Below, in pieces: positions 24,606 to 33,298 of a stretch of DNA of 64,000 nucleotides. Origin of the DNA: Paenibacillus kribbensis. Its GTDB lineage: Bacteria; Bacillota; Bacilli; Paenibacillales; Paenibacillaceae. A program made the translations under genes and the position numbers. The stretch spans positions 3,621,501 to 3,685,500 of the forward strand of contig NZ_CP020028.1 of NCBI RefSeq assembly GCF_002240415.1. The letters are read 5' to 3'. The notes below the pieces were generated by a model that saw nothing but the letters and a program-made list of their open reading frames with translations, ran no database searches and was not told where the DNA came from. Positions within the stretch are counted from its first letter, which is position 1. The number at the start of each line of letters is the position of its first letter.

Positions 24606-24634
24606 AGTATAACATATCGAGAACGTTCGGTAAA
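24606..24634 (-). promoter_or_regulatory. Promoter with TetR-type operator in spacer (orphan)
   Basis: On the minus strand TTTACC, a 17-bp spacer starting GAACGTTCTCGATATGT, then TATACT. It is the best -10/-35 pair of the family, and it lies upstream of the dead TetR start. Confidence 0.6.
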
Positions 24635-25115
24635 GAAATGATTTTTATAGTTCTTTGTTCATCGACAATGATCACAACTGACGCTTTCCTCTTTCCGATA
24701 TCGCATTGATTCCCATACACTGCGCCACTACATTCTTTTCGGTGAAAATTCTCATAACTTATTCAGCTCACATACTAACAGCAAGGAGTTTAAACCATTA
24801 CTACAAACACACATTCTTAGAGTACACTGCATCAACATAAATAGAGCCGAACCGGCCATCGATACCTTTACTGTGCCATTACTTATATAGCTTTTTGGTC
24901 ATTCTTATACATATTATGACAAGCCCGACATTCATTTCGTGAAAAAAACGACACAAATAGAATTGCAACTTCCATTTTTTTATTTTTTAATAAATGTTTC
25001 CTTTTTTTGATTCTGCTCCCCATTTATATAACAGGGAGCAGTCAAGAACACATGTTGTAGATTTCTCCTCTCTGCCCAAGTCATGAGCAACAGCTTGAAT
25101 CTGCAACCCACGTAA

Positions 25116-25145
25116 AAAAGGCCCGTAATTGCCTCAGCAATTACG
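25116..25145 (-). terminator. Terminator of tRNA-Leu
   Basis: A perfect 9-bp stem (CGTAATTGC/GCAATTACG) with a 4-base loop is followed on the minus strand by GGCC and then six T. Confidence 0.85.
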
Positions 25146-25165
25146 AACCATGATTGTTAAATTGA

Positions 25166-25250
<85 letters not shown>

Positions 25251-25461
25251 ATATATATTGTCGAATCTTCGAAAGATAACTTTCTTAGCGACAAGATAGA
25301 TCATACCATGCTCACATCAAGATGTCAAACCTTTTATATTTTTTTATCCCCTTGATAAATAAGGAATAATGGATTAAAATAAGAACATAGGTTCTCAAGA
25401 AAGTATGTTCTATGTTCATTCAGCCAAATATGCATTATCACCATATTCCCTAAGGCGGTGA

Positions 25462-26004
25462 ATGGTTATGATCTCTTCAGCTACTGCTCAGAATGAATTG
25501 TCTCTTGTGAAAAGTTATTTGCTTCTTACCTTTATTCAAAAAGTATTTGAGCGGGACAGTCTGATTCTTGAAGAGAGCGGTGTTCTGAAAACACCTGGTC
25601 TTTATGTCGAAATGATCAACGCAGGAGTAGATCGTACTGGAATCTTACTATCGGAAGTAAAACATGAATTCAATAAATGTCAGATTCGTGTTGTGGATAT
25701 ACAACAAAACCTCTCAGGCGTTTACGCCACCTATATAAGTAATGGAAATAAAAAGCAGTTCAGTATGGCTATGCCCGTATTCCGCAAAGAAATGTATGAG
25801 CGAATGCGCGCTTATCTGGGGCTCTCAACCTCTATGCCTCATACAGCTGCCCTTCCTTTACCTGAAAAACATCGCCCCATTCCAGATAGCCGCTCAGCTA
25901 CCAAGCCTCTACGGTTCGCTGAACGGAATCTGGTTCCCCCTTCCTCGGCCTATAAGCGTAAATCGCTTCGCCCTGCTGCTTCTGCCACAAGCGGAAGTGC
26001 ATAA
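25462..26004 (+). CDS. Conserved hypothetical protein
   Basis: The first 120 residues of this 180-residue protein look globular (LVKSYLLLTFIQKVFERDSL, then GIYVTY-like GVYATYISNGNKKQFSMAMP) and are probably an alpha/beta fold. The last 60 residues are rich in Pro, Ser, Arg and Ala and look disordered. No signal peptide or membrane segment is present. GGCGGTG precedes the start; the ATG two codons later is equally possible. A strong hairpin follows at 26029-26066. I do not recognise the family. Confidence 0.65.
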   Translation: MVMISSATAQNELSLVKSYLLLTFIQKVFERDSLILEESGVLKTPGLYVEMINAGVDRTGILLSEVKHEFNKCQIRVVDIQQNLSGVYATYISNGNKKQFSMAMPVFRKEMYERMRAYLGLSTSMPHTAALPLPEKHRPIPDSRSATKPLRFAERNLVPPSSAYKRKSLRPAASATSGSA

Positions 26005-26028
26005 TCCCCGCACGGCTCGCAAGCAAAA

Positions 26029-26066
26029 GAAGCTTCCGCAAGCATCAACCGTGCTCGGAAGCTTCT
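26029..26066. terminator. Intrinsic terminator
   Basis: An 11-bp stem (AGAAGCTTCCG/CGGAAGCTTCT) with an inner AGCA/TGCT pairing lies 25 bp after the hypothetical gene at 25462-26004. Confidence 0.7.
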
Positions 26067-26145
26067 ATGCATAATTGTCAGCTATAAGTATCCATTTCTA
26101 CCCGCTATGAGCGGGTGTATGATGAATTTCCATACATCATTCGCT

Positions 26146-26496
26146 TTATTGCAGCGCCTTCTGTACACGTGTAACCCCTTGGCTAAGTGCGTGTCCTCCG
26201 CCTACCGCTGCAGCTACAGCGATGGTTTCCATAATCTCCTGATCACTGGCTCCCTTGGATCGGGCCTCGTCCACATGATAAAAGGTACATACCTCATTGT
26301 TAGCAAATAAACCAATGCCGAGCGCAATCAGTTGCTTGGTTTTCTCATCTAGACTCCCGGCTTGAAAGCACTCTCCGGTGAAACGATGATAGGCATGAAC
26401 TACCTCCGGCAGCTTATTTTCCAAATGGCTAATTTGATCCTTGTAGGCATGTACTTTTTCATTCATAACCGTCATTGACACAGCACGTCCTCTCAT
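26146..26496 (-). CDS. Carboxymuconolactone decarboxylase/AhpD-like protein
   Basis: This all-helical protein of about 116 residues carries the family core KTKQLIALGIGLFANNEVCTFYHVDEA and the ending TIAVAAAVGGGHAL. AhpD-like members use a CxxC pair plus His. Here the Cys next to the YH is kept, but the first Cys position is Asn (NNEVC), so a disulfide-relay role like AhpD is doubtful. The start is uncertain: ATG 26496, 26475 and 26466 are all possible and none has a strong ribosome site. It stands alone in its transcription direction before the unknown gene at 26594. Confidence 0.8.
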   Translation of the reverse strand: MRGRAVSMTVMNEKVHAYKDQISHLENKLPEVVHAYHRFTGECFQAGSLDEKTKQLIALGIGLFANNEVCTFYHVDEARSKGASDQEIMETIAVAAAVGGGHALSQGVTRVQKALQ

Positions 26497-26593
26497 GTTG
26501 AGTTATTCTTCATTACTGTGTCCGGTTTGGAGTTTCTGTATGCCTGATGAGCCATCAAGTTATGATATTCAACCACATTTGAAGCACATGCTT

Positions 26594-26818
26594 CTAATTA
26601 TCCAGTTCTACCGGATTGTGACGCGGCTCACTGAACGGCTGATATGTATAACTGCGATCCAGCTTGACCACACGTCGATTCTGGCGGCGAATAAGCACTT
26701 GCTCATCATCCCACGCCAGAACAATACCAATGACATCGTTGGACTCCAATCCATCCCGCACGACACGCACTTTCTCACCGGAAAGCCGATAGGCATCCAA
26801 TTCTTCATCTAAAATCAT
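26594..26818 (-). CDS. Small conserved hypothetical protein
   Basis: This acidic/basic protein has 74 residues (MILDEELDAYRLSGEKVRVV...). The repeated short strands (VRVVRDGLESNDVIGIVLAWDDEQVLIRR) suggest a small beta-barrel, like Hfq or KOW-type folds, but I cannot assign it. The open frame is longer (to 26905), but GGGGGAG lies 8 bases before ATG 26818 and the upstream extension is low quality. It is separated from the next gene by the terminator at 26886-26916. Confidence 0.65.
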   Translation of the reverse strand: MILDEELDAYRLSGEKVRVVRDGLESNDVIGIVLAWDDEQVLIRRQNRRVVKLDRSYTYQPFSEPRHNPVELDN

Positions 26819-26885
26819 CCTGTTCTCCCCCTTTACACACTTTTTGGCACAACGATCAGCACATATATAATTAAAAAGCTTAAAA

Positions 26886-26916
26886 AAGAGACCTAAACGA
26901 ATCATCTAGGTCTCTT
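26886..26916 (-). terminator. Intrinsic terminator after 26957-27301 gene
   Basis: A perfect 10-bp stem (AAGAGACCTA/TAGGTCTCTT) with an 11-base loop continues into a six-T run on the minus strand. Confidence 0.8.
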
Positions 26917-26956
26917 CTCTCTTACTACTTATATGGATTGCCAACAGAGCGACAAA

Positions 26957-27301
26957 TTATCCCGACTGATTTACACTGTGATCATGTTCTTTTGTATCAT
27001 TCTTCTCGTACCAGAAGTCCAGCACTTGTGCAGACAACACTCGCTGATCTACATACTCCACTTGATGGGCAGTAAATTCTTCTTTCCAAGAGAAGGACAA
27101 TTCCTCGCATAGGTTAACCAACGTCAACAACTCTGACCAGGCCACATAGCGTTTATACCAAAAAAACTGAGGATGTTCAATCATATAGGGATACAAATCG
27201 TCGAATTCCGTATGCTTACAATCCAAGGCGCGTTCAAAATGTACTTTAGCCGCTGCCAGTTTTTCCAGAAAAAACTGTTCGGTCAATTGTTCTTTCCCCA
27301 T
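26957..27301 (-). CDS. Conserved hypothetical protein
   Basis: This 114-residue soluble, acidic and aromatic-rich protein is mostly helical (LEKLAAAKVHFERALD, then WSELLTLVNLCEELSFSWKEEF). No catalytic motif or membrane segment is seen and I do not recognise the family. GAGGAGG lies 8 bases before ATG 27301, so the gene is real. It is followed by a strong terminator and preceded by xpt on the same strand after about 100 bp. Confidence 0.65.
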   Translation of the reverse strand: MGKEQLTEQFFLEKLAAAKVHFERALDCKHTEFDDLYPYMIEHPQFFWYKRYVAWSELLTLVNLCEELSFSWKEEFTAHQVEYVDQRVLSAQVLDFWYEKNDTKEHDHSVNQSG

Positions 27302-27404
27302 GTTGCTGCCTCCTCTCCCAAAACCTTATCTATATTATAAGCGAAATTAAGGTTCATGCAAAGGATATTATTACAAATAAGGATCAGGAGCAGCCGAATT
27401 GTTA

Positions 27405-27977
27405 CTATTCAGCAAACTCGATCTTACCGTCAGCCAGCGATGTGATTTTGACCAATGACTCTACACGAATGCCCTGTTCGCGAATTGTTCTCGCTCCAGC
27501 TTGGAAGCATTTCTCCACCGCGACACCGAATCCGACCAGTTCGGCTCCCGAACGCTGAATGATTTTAACCATGCCTCGCGCGGCATCGCCATTGGCGATA
27601 ATATCATCAATGAACAACACACGATCCTGTTCGTGAATAAATTGACGGGATAGCATAATATCCGTGACAATCCCTTTCGTAAACGAAGGTACGCGTTCGC
27701 ACAGCGCGTCCGGATCAGCCAATAAAGTCTTTTTTCGACGAGCAAATACCAACGGTACACCCAACTCCAGCGCTGTGGCAAAGCCGACGGCAATGCCTGA
27801 AGATTCCACGGTCACGACTCTGGTGATTTTTTCTTCCCGGAAACGGGCTGCGAACTCTCGTCCCATTTCCATCGTCAGTTCCGGGTCAACTTGGTGGTTA
27901 AGCAAACCATCCAGCTTCAACACCTGATCTGACGCAATCACACCCTCATTTAAAATTCGTTTCTTTAATACTTCCAT
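27405..27977 (-). CDS. xpt: Xanthine phosphoribosyltransferase
   Basis: This 190-residue salvage enzyme converts xanthine and PRPP to XMP. The PRPP-binding loop is VLFIDDIIANGDAARG. The N-terminal LKKRILNEGVIASDQVLKLDGLLNHQVDP is diagnostic of Xpt rather than Hpt or Apt. The open frame reaches 28019, but GGGAGGTC precedes ATG 27977 and that start gives the normal family length. Bacillus xpt is controlled by a guanine riboswitch. I looked for the aptamer in the 85 bp upstream and did not find it, and no pbuX partner follows. Confidence 0.95.
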   Translation of the reverse strand: MEVLKKRILNEGVIASDQVLKLDGLLNHQVDPELTMEMGREFAARFREEKITRVVTVESSGIAVGFATALELGVPLVFARRKKTLLADPDALCERVPSFTKGIVTDIMLSRQFIHEQDRVLFIDDIIANGDAARGMVKIIQRSGAELVGFGVAVEKCFQAGARTIREQGIRVESLVKITSLADGKIEFAE

Positions 27978-28062
27978 TTCATGACCTCCCAAGGCATTCC
28001 TATGCGGTAAAAGTACCATACTTCACCTGCCGCTTTCAAGCCAAAGCCTGCTTTCCAGATGG

Positions 28063-28668
28063 TCATGTAACATTTTTTTTACGCTTGTTCCAGAACCATG
28101 CGGTGATTCCACCCAAAACGATCAAAAGAATGACGACCAAACCTACCCGATGCGTCACCTTCTCCATCAGCTTTGCCACCTGTTCCCAGTGCATGCCCAC
28201 CGCATGTCCAATCCCCAGAAACGTACCGCACCACAGCAGCGCTCCTGCTGATGCATAACTGATATAGCGAAAAACGCTTAGACGGGTTGTACCTGCCAAA
28301 TATGAGGACACATGTCTCAGGCCGGGGACAAAATAACCAAACAGAATCCCCCAGGTGCCGTAACGTCCGAACCAATTTTCGGAAGAAGCAATCCTGGAGG
28401 GGGTAAGCCTCACCCATTTACCGTATCGGTGCAACAGCGGCTTGCCCAGCAGACGACCCAGCGTGTAGCTGAGCATCATTCCCGTCATACTCCCGGAAAA
28501 TGTAACTGCCAGCGCTGCGATAAAGTTGTAGTGTCCTTGAGACACGAGCCCGCCGAAGGCGATCATCAGCACTTCGTCAGGGATCGGCATACCAGCTACT
28601 CCAAGGGCAAGCAAGCCGAACATTGCCAAATATCCGTATTCTAGTATCCATGCAAGGATTTGACCCAT
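28063..28668 (-). CDS. DedA family membrane protein
   Basis: This 201-residue inner-membrane protein of the DedA/VTT family is now linked to lipid-carrier (undecaprenyl phosphate) translocation. The motifs PIPDEVLMIAFGG near residue 28 and FGRYGTWGILFGYFVPGLRH near 100-120 contain the conserved acidic and Arg/Pro residues of the re-entrant loops. Four to five hydrophobic segments are seen and the tail is basic. CGGGAGCG precedes ATG 28668. It ends 85 bp before xpt. Confidence 0.92.
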   Translation of the reverse strand: MGQILAWILEYGYLAMFGLLALGVAGMPIPDEVLMIAFGGLVSQGHYNFIAALAVTFSGSMTGMMLSYTLGRLLGKPLLHRYGKWVRLTPSRIASSENWFGRYGTWGILFGYFVPGLRHVSSYLAGTTRLSVFRYISYASAGALLWCGTFLGIGHAVGMHWEQVAKLMEKVTHRVGLVVILLIVLGGITAWFWNKRKKNVT

Positions 28669-28808
28669 AAATTACGCTCCCGTCAAGCTATTCATTGAAT
28701 TCACTATAATTATTTCAGTATCATCCAGTCATGTCCCATTTCAGTTGAACATAGTTTGTATTATATGCTCACTGTAGCGTTATTCAAGCGTGCAAGGAGG
28801 GACTGGGG

Positions 28809-29915
28809 ATGAAACGTAATATTCATGTTTTGCAGATTGCTTTTACATACATCGGTACAATCGTCGGTGCCGGATTTGCTACCGGACAAGAAATATTGCA
28901 ATTTTTTACGCAGTATGGACGGTGGGCTACACTCACGATTATTCTGTCCACAATCATATTTGTATGGCTGGGTACGAAAATGATGCTAATCGCTCATGAT
29001 ATTTCAGCCAGGTCCTACGAGGATCTGAACAAGCACCTTTTTGGCGCCAAGGCCGGAAAATGGATCACCTGGTCCACGCTCACTGTGCTGGTCGGCGTGA
29101 ACAGCGTCATGCTGGCAGGAGCCGGCTCCGTTTTTGTGGAGCATCTTCATCTGCACTACCAGACTGGACTGCTCATTACACTGATCGGAACTTACTTGCT
29201 GCTGAATAAAGGCATTAAAGCGATTCTGCATATGAACACCATTGTTGTCCCACTGATGATTACCATATCTCTTCTGCTCGTTCACAGCACACTGTCCATG
29301 CCAAATCCGCAGAGCTTTATTACGAATACGACAGATCACAGTACATTACGGACATGGATTTCTCCACTCCTGTACACGTCCTTCAATCTGACGATGGCAC
29401 AGGCCGTGCTTGTCCCGCTTGGCAGCCAAACTTTCTCCCGCAGAACCATTCGTTGGGGCGGCATTTTGGGCGGAATTGGCGTCGGGTGCATGCTGATGGC
29501 TGCACATTTTGTCATGTCAGCGCATATGCCTGGCATTCAGCAATTTGAAATTCCGATGGGCAGCATTGCTTACCAGTTGGGCTCGATGGTCGAAATTATA
29601 TACATTGTACTTATTTTTATGGAAATCTTCAGTACCTTTGTGGCCGACATCTATGGAATCAGTCTACAAATTCGTCAGCATATCCAAATTTCGCCCAAGC
29701 TTATCACATTATTCATTATGCTCACATGTTTTCTAATCAGTCAGTTCGGTTTTAGCTCACTGTTATCCGTCCTCTATCCTATTTTCGGAATGCTCAGTCT
29801 GATGTGGATTAGTAAATTAATTATGGCAGGACGCAGGAGACCCTTTCACTCCTCACGTCCCCACTCCAGCTTTCGGCATTCAGATTCCAAACCCGATAAT
29901 ACGCGCCATGGTTAA
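28809..29915 (+). CDS. YkvI-like membrane transporter
   Basis: This 368-residue membrane protein has about ten helices of the YkvI family, which is distantly related to amino-acid/APC-fold carriers. The N-terminal segment QIAFTYIGTIVGAGFATGQEI has the glycine-rich broken helix typical of that fold. AAGGAGGGACTGGGG precedes ATG 28809. The last 30 residues are basic and probably cytoplasmic. The substrate is unknown. Its 3' end overlaps the convergent glycosyltransferase gene by 4 bp. Confidence 0.85.
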   Translation: MKRNIHVLQIAFTYIGTIVGAGFATGQEILQFFTQYGRWATLTIILSTIIFVWLGTKMMLIAHDISARSYEDLNKHLFGAKAGKWITWSTLTVLVGVNSVMLAGAGSVFVEHLHLHYQTGLLITLIGTYLLLNKGIKAILHMNTIVVPLMITISLLLVHSTLSMPNPQSFITNTTDHSTLRTWISPLLYTSFNLTMAQAVLVPLGSQTFSRRTIRWGGILGGIGVGCMLMAAHFVMSAHMPGIQQFEIPMGSIAYQLGSMVEIIYIVLIFMEIFSTFVADIYGISLQIRQHIQISPKLITLFIMLTCFLISQFGFSSLLSVLYPIFGMLSLMWISKLIMAGRRRPFHSSRPHSSFRHSDSKPDNTRHG

Positions 29916-31036
29916 CGTGGAAACTTCAAATACATTTTCTTCAGCTCATTAACCGCCTTACTCAAGGAATAACTTGATTTAGCCTTTTCGCAGGCAGATC
30001 TAGCCAGTTCGTAACGATAGGCAGGATCTGCAATAACCTTTTCCAATGCGTCTGCCAGTGCCTTCGGATTGTCGGGTGGCACGAGCAGACCATTTACCCC
30101 ATCCTCAATTTGCTCCGGTATTCCCCCCACCTCTGTACCGACCAATGCCAGACAGCTCAACGCAGCTTCCGCAAATACGGAACCAAAGGCCTCTGCCCGC
30201 GAAGGCAGAACGAACACATCAAAAAAAGGCATAAATTCTTCCGGATGAAGAGTATATCCATAAAAAATCGTCTCATGGTAAATATCCAACTGACGTGCCA
30301 TCTCTTCCAGCTCAGGGCGAATCGGACCGTCTCCGATAATATGAAGGACATAGCTCTGATTTCTTTTTTTCAATTCAGCACAGGCCTGGAGCAATATATC
30401 CAGTCCTTTGGCCGGAACGAGACGGCAGACTGTGATCAGCTGTGTCACTTCATTATCGTGTGGGATAGGCTTAAAGCGCTTCTCATCGTATCCATTCGGA
30501 ATGACCACAATATCTTCCGGATTCTGTACATACGGCGCTAAATAATGCTTGAAAGAACGAGATACCGCAATCAGGCGGTCTGCCTTATACTCCATTTCTC
30601 GATAGAGCGATATCAGAAATTGATGTTCAGGCCCGTGTTCCTCTATTTTACCGTTTAGAATGAGCTCCTTCTCATAAGAAGAGTGGATCGTCTGCACAAG
30701 CGGGATGTCAGGAAAAACATTTTTCATGGCGATCCCGGCAATAGGATGATGAGCATGAATAAGATCATAGGGCTTCTGAATGCGAAGCCGGGTCCACCAC
30801 AAATAGTCACGGTACGTCTGGATATATTTTTGTACAACTGGATACTGTCCATACTGCGTCCAGTCAAAGGTTTCAAAGTTTACTTCATCCCTACCCTTGT
30901 TACGAATCCGTTTAGGGATAGAAAATAGCTCCATCTCCCAACGGGGAGAAGCAAATCGCTCTTGCAAATATGGAATCATAGATGAAACGCCGCCCGGTTG
31001 CTCGGGTGGGAAAAAGAGAGCCTGTAGCAATTTCAT
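29912..31036 (-). CDS. GT4 family glycosyltransferase
   Basis: This 374-residue retaining transferase with GT-B fold has the acceptor-side glycine loop PPEQPGGVSSM near residue 10, the HAHHP segment, and the donor-site pattern VLPSRAEAFGSVFAEAAL with the conserved E-x7-E near 280. VGTEVGGIPEQIEDGVNGLLVP is the nucleotide-sugar loop. The sequence resembles WsaF/BshA-like lipid- or thiol-glycosylating enzymes, but the acceptor cannot be read from sequence. AAAGGGGAAG precedes ATG 31036. It is a single-gene unit with no polysaccharide operon around it. Confidence 0.9.
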   Translation of the reverse strand: MKLLQALFFPPEQPGGVSSMIPYLQERFASPRWEMELFSIPKRIRNKGRDEVNFETFDWTQYGQYPVVQKYIQTYRDYLWWTRLRIQKPYDLIHAHHPIAGIAMKNVFPDIPLVQTIHSSYEKELILNGKIEEHGPEHQFLISLYREMEYKADRLIAVSRSFKHYLAPYVQNPEDIVVIPNGYDEKRFKPIPHDNEVTQLITVCRLVPAKGLDILLQACAELKKRNQSYVLHIIGDGPIRPELEEMARQLDIYHETIFYGYTLHPEEFMPFFDVFVLPSRAEAFGSVFAEAALSCLALVGTEVGGIPEQIEDGVNGLLVPPDNPKALADALEKVIADPAYRYELARSACEKAKSSYSLSKAVNELKKMYLKFPR

Positions 31037-31231
31037 GACGTGCTTCCCCTTTCAAGCCATTGTACTGACCGGAACACAGGTTGTATGTATAGGTTTCCGG
31101 ATTTTCTGAAAGATGATATATTGAGAATAAATATTAAGTACAAAAGAAAATTATAACATTTTAATTGGGATCAATCCTGTCTATTGTATCGGAACGATAT
31201 CGCCCGTTCAATAGATTTACTATCAAGACAG

Positions 31232-32425
31232 ATGGAGTCGGTGACATTGACGTTGTTGTCCTTAATGGGAACATGGGGTTTCCCATCTTTAGCCGGGGCC
31301 GTAACTGCAGCCTGCGGTTTGTATATTATACTCATGATGGCGCTTATGTGCGTGATCATATATAGCAGACAACGAAAAAAAGCCTATATTCTTTTTTCCG
31401 TTGCCGCTATTTTTATTATGACATATGAAGCCATGAATCTCTATTCGGCGAGTGGAGGCAAGATGCTGCTGCACGGAATCGTGTGGAAAAATACGCTGGA
31501 GGCATTTGCCTTCATGCTCATCAATGCCGCCGTATTTCAACTCTATCGAAAGCTAAAACGTGCGGAAACATGGACTCTGCTGTTACTGGGCGCGTTATTG
31601 ATATTGCCGGTTCTTGCCTGGACTTTCAGCCTGCTGCCCGCTTGGATCAGCGCAGCAAAGCTGGTGGATTTTACTCTGTTTTATCGAGTATTGGTGCTCA
31701 TACTGAGTATGGTGTTCATCACCCCGAGAATCGGCCAGCCCAGAAAATTTACAGTCGGCTTGCTTCTGTATTTGCTCTGGCTTGGTTGTCTGTGGCTGGG
31801 AAGTGATATCCCTGTAGAGGAAGGCGCGGAAAATACAGTTCTGTGGATGTCATTTTTGCCGCTGCTGTATTACACCACGTTGTTTATCATTCTGTTTGAA
31901 CGGATTGTGGAGCTGCTGCAAAGGATTTACCGTTCTTCCATCACAGATGGTCTGACGGGTCTGTACAACCGCAAATACTTTTCGGGACGACTGCGACGAT
32001 ACATGGAGCAGGGAATCCGCGTATCGGTCATTTTTTGCGATATCGACAATTTCAAAAAACTGAATGATACACAGGGGCACGCCCGCGCGGATGAAGTGCT
32101 GAAGCAGGTCGCGCAGATTATGGAGGATGAGCTGGATGAAATCGGACTGACCGGGCGTTATGGCGGCGAGGAACTGGTGGCGATGGTTGTGGATCGACGT
32201 GCCAAGGTCGAACAGGTCGCAGAACGCATTCGCAAGCGGGTCGCCGAGGAAAGCATCGTGACCATCAGTGTCGGCCATAGTACAGTCAAAAATGAAATGG
32301 ACCCGGATGAACTGGTCAAGCAGGCGGATCAGGCGATGTACATATCCAAAACGACAGGTAAAAACAAGGTTACAGCTTATAAAGCAACAGAAGTGAAAAA
32401 AAGCCGAACAGCAAAGGCACAATAA
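31232..32425 (+). CDS. GGDEF diguanylate cyclase, membrane-bound
   Basis: This enzyme makes cyclic di-GMP. The N-terminal about 230 residues hold six to seven membrane helices, a sensory module of unknown ligand. The GGDEF domain follows: ITDGLTGLYNRKYF, then IFCDIDNFKKLNDTQGHARADEVL and the active-site GRYGGEEL. GGEEL is catalytically competent. No RxxD inhibitory site precedes it, so product feedback through the I-site is not expected. The frame opens at TTG 31184; ATG 31232 is the first ATG, and neither has a strong ribosome site. The gene stands alone and ends at a bidirectional terminator. Confidence 0.9.
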   Translation: MESVTLTLLSLMGTWGFPSLAGAVTAACGLYIILMMALMCVIIYSRQRKKAYILFSVAAIFIMTYEAMNLYSASGGKMLLHGIVWKNTLEAFAFMLINAAVFQLYRKLKRAETWTLLLLGALLILPVLAWTFSLLPAWISAAKLVDFTLFYRVLVLILSMVFITPRIGQPRKFTVGLLLYLLWLGCLWLGSDIPVEEGAENTVLWMSFLPLLYYTTLFIILFERIVELLQRIYRSSITDGLTGLYNRKYFSGRLRRYMEQGIRVSVIFCDIDNFKKLNDTQGHARADEVLKQVAQIMEDELDEIGLTGRYGGEELVAMVVDRRAKVEQVAERIRKRVAEESIVTISVGHSTVKNEMDPDELVKQADQAMYISKTTGKNKVTAYKATEVKKSRTAKAQ

Positions 32426-32456
32426 TTTGAGCCCTCATCCGTTATCTATATGATAT

Positions 32457-32501
32457 AAAATGACGCACAGCGAACTCTAATATGAGCCTGTGCGTCATTT
32501 T
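32457..32501. terminator. Bidirectional terminator
   Basis: A perfect 14-bp stem (AAAATGACGCACAG/CTGTGCGTCATTTT) lies between the convergent cyclase and pseudouridine synthase genes. Confidence 0.85.
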
Positions 32502-32512
32502 ATTGCATATCC

Positions 32513-33298
32513 TCATGAAGTCTCCGAGGTTGCAGATGCCAAATCCCGCCCAATCCATGCCAGCTCCTCGTGAGTCAGCTCACGATAGCTGCCCAGCGGC
32601 AGCTGTTCGTCCAGCGTTAACGGGCCCATGGCCGTTCTTTTAAGATAGGTCACCTTTTTACCAACCGCCTCGAACATACGCTTCACCTGATGAAATTTCC
32701 CTTCATGGATCACAAGCGAAATATAGGAAATGACTTCTTTATCCGCCTGCTGCAGATGTTCGTGCCGAAGAATGGTCAGCTGAGCGGGAAGGGTAACATA
32801 GCCGTCGTCCAGCTCCACTCCAGCAGCAAACTGATGAATATCCTCTTCCGTGACATGACCCGATACGGTAGCTTCATACGTTTTGGGGACATGACGTCGT
32901 GGAGACAATAGTTCATGCGCCAGCTTGCCGTCGTTGGTCAACAACAAGAGCCCTTCTGTATCTTTATCCAATCGCCCTACTGGAAAAGGCTCAAAATGTC
33001 GTTCCTCCGCACTCAGCAAATCCAGCACCGTCCGTTCCCGCGTATCCTCGGTTGCAGAAATTACACCAGGCGGCTTGTGCAACATAATATAAATATACTC
33101 CCGAAAAACAACACGTTCCCCATTCACTTCGATCTGATCGTTGTACGGATGAACCTGCAAGCCGCTATCCTTGATGGTTCGACCATTCACCGTAATGATC
33201 CCTTGCTTCACCTGTCTCTTGATATCACTGCGCGAACCATATCCCATATGGGTTAAAACTTTGTCCAAACGCTGCGTTTGTCTGCCCTTTTCACTCAT
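32513..33298 (-). CDS. Pseudouridine synthase, RsuA/RluB family
   Basis: This 261-residue rRNA-modifying enzyme has an S4 RNA-binding domain at residues 8-60 (QRLDKVLTHMGYGSRSDIKR, then ITVNGRTIKDSG). The catalytic domain has Asp in VGRLDKDTEGLLLLTNDG and KTYEATVSG. The length and one-S4 layout match RsuA (16S) or RluB/RluE (23S); the target cannot be read. The frame opens at 33310, but GGAGGT fits ATG 33298. That ATG overlaps the stop of the upstream methyltransferase by 4 bp (ATGA), so the two rRNA-modifying genes are translationally coupled. Confidence 0.92.
   Translation of the reverse strand: MSEKGRQTQRLDKVLTHMGYGSRSDIKRQVKQGIITVNGRTIKDSGLQVHPYNDQIEVNGERVVFREYIYIMLHKPPGVISATEDTRERTVLDLLSAEERHFEPFPVGRLDKDTEGLLLLTNDGKLAHELLSPRRHVPKTYEATVSGHVTEEDIHQFAAGVELDDGYVTLPAQLTILRHEHLQQADKEVISYISLVIHEGKFHQVKRMFEAVGKKVTYLKRTAMGPLTLDEQLPLGSYRELTHEELAWIGRDLASATSETS

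Larger units (their letters stand above)
24220..25165. other. Long region with decayed coding remnants
   Basis: This stretch of about 950 bp is AT-rich and has no intact gene. It holds operator copies (24276-24289, 24495-24508), a short unrecognised decayed reading frame at about 24310-24470 on the minus strand, the 15-codon TetR start (24534-24581) with its promoter, and then 450 bp in which I see nothing recognisable before the tRNA terminator. Confidence 0.5.

Noticed and set aside
27978..28062. Purine riboswitch before xpt
   Set aside because: I searched for the three-way junction core and terminator switch; none is present in the short gap.
31850..32422. 190-codon - frame opposite GGDEF
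   Set aside because: Antisense shadow of a GC-rich GGDEF domain with no ribosome site.
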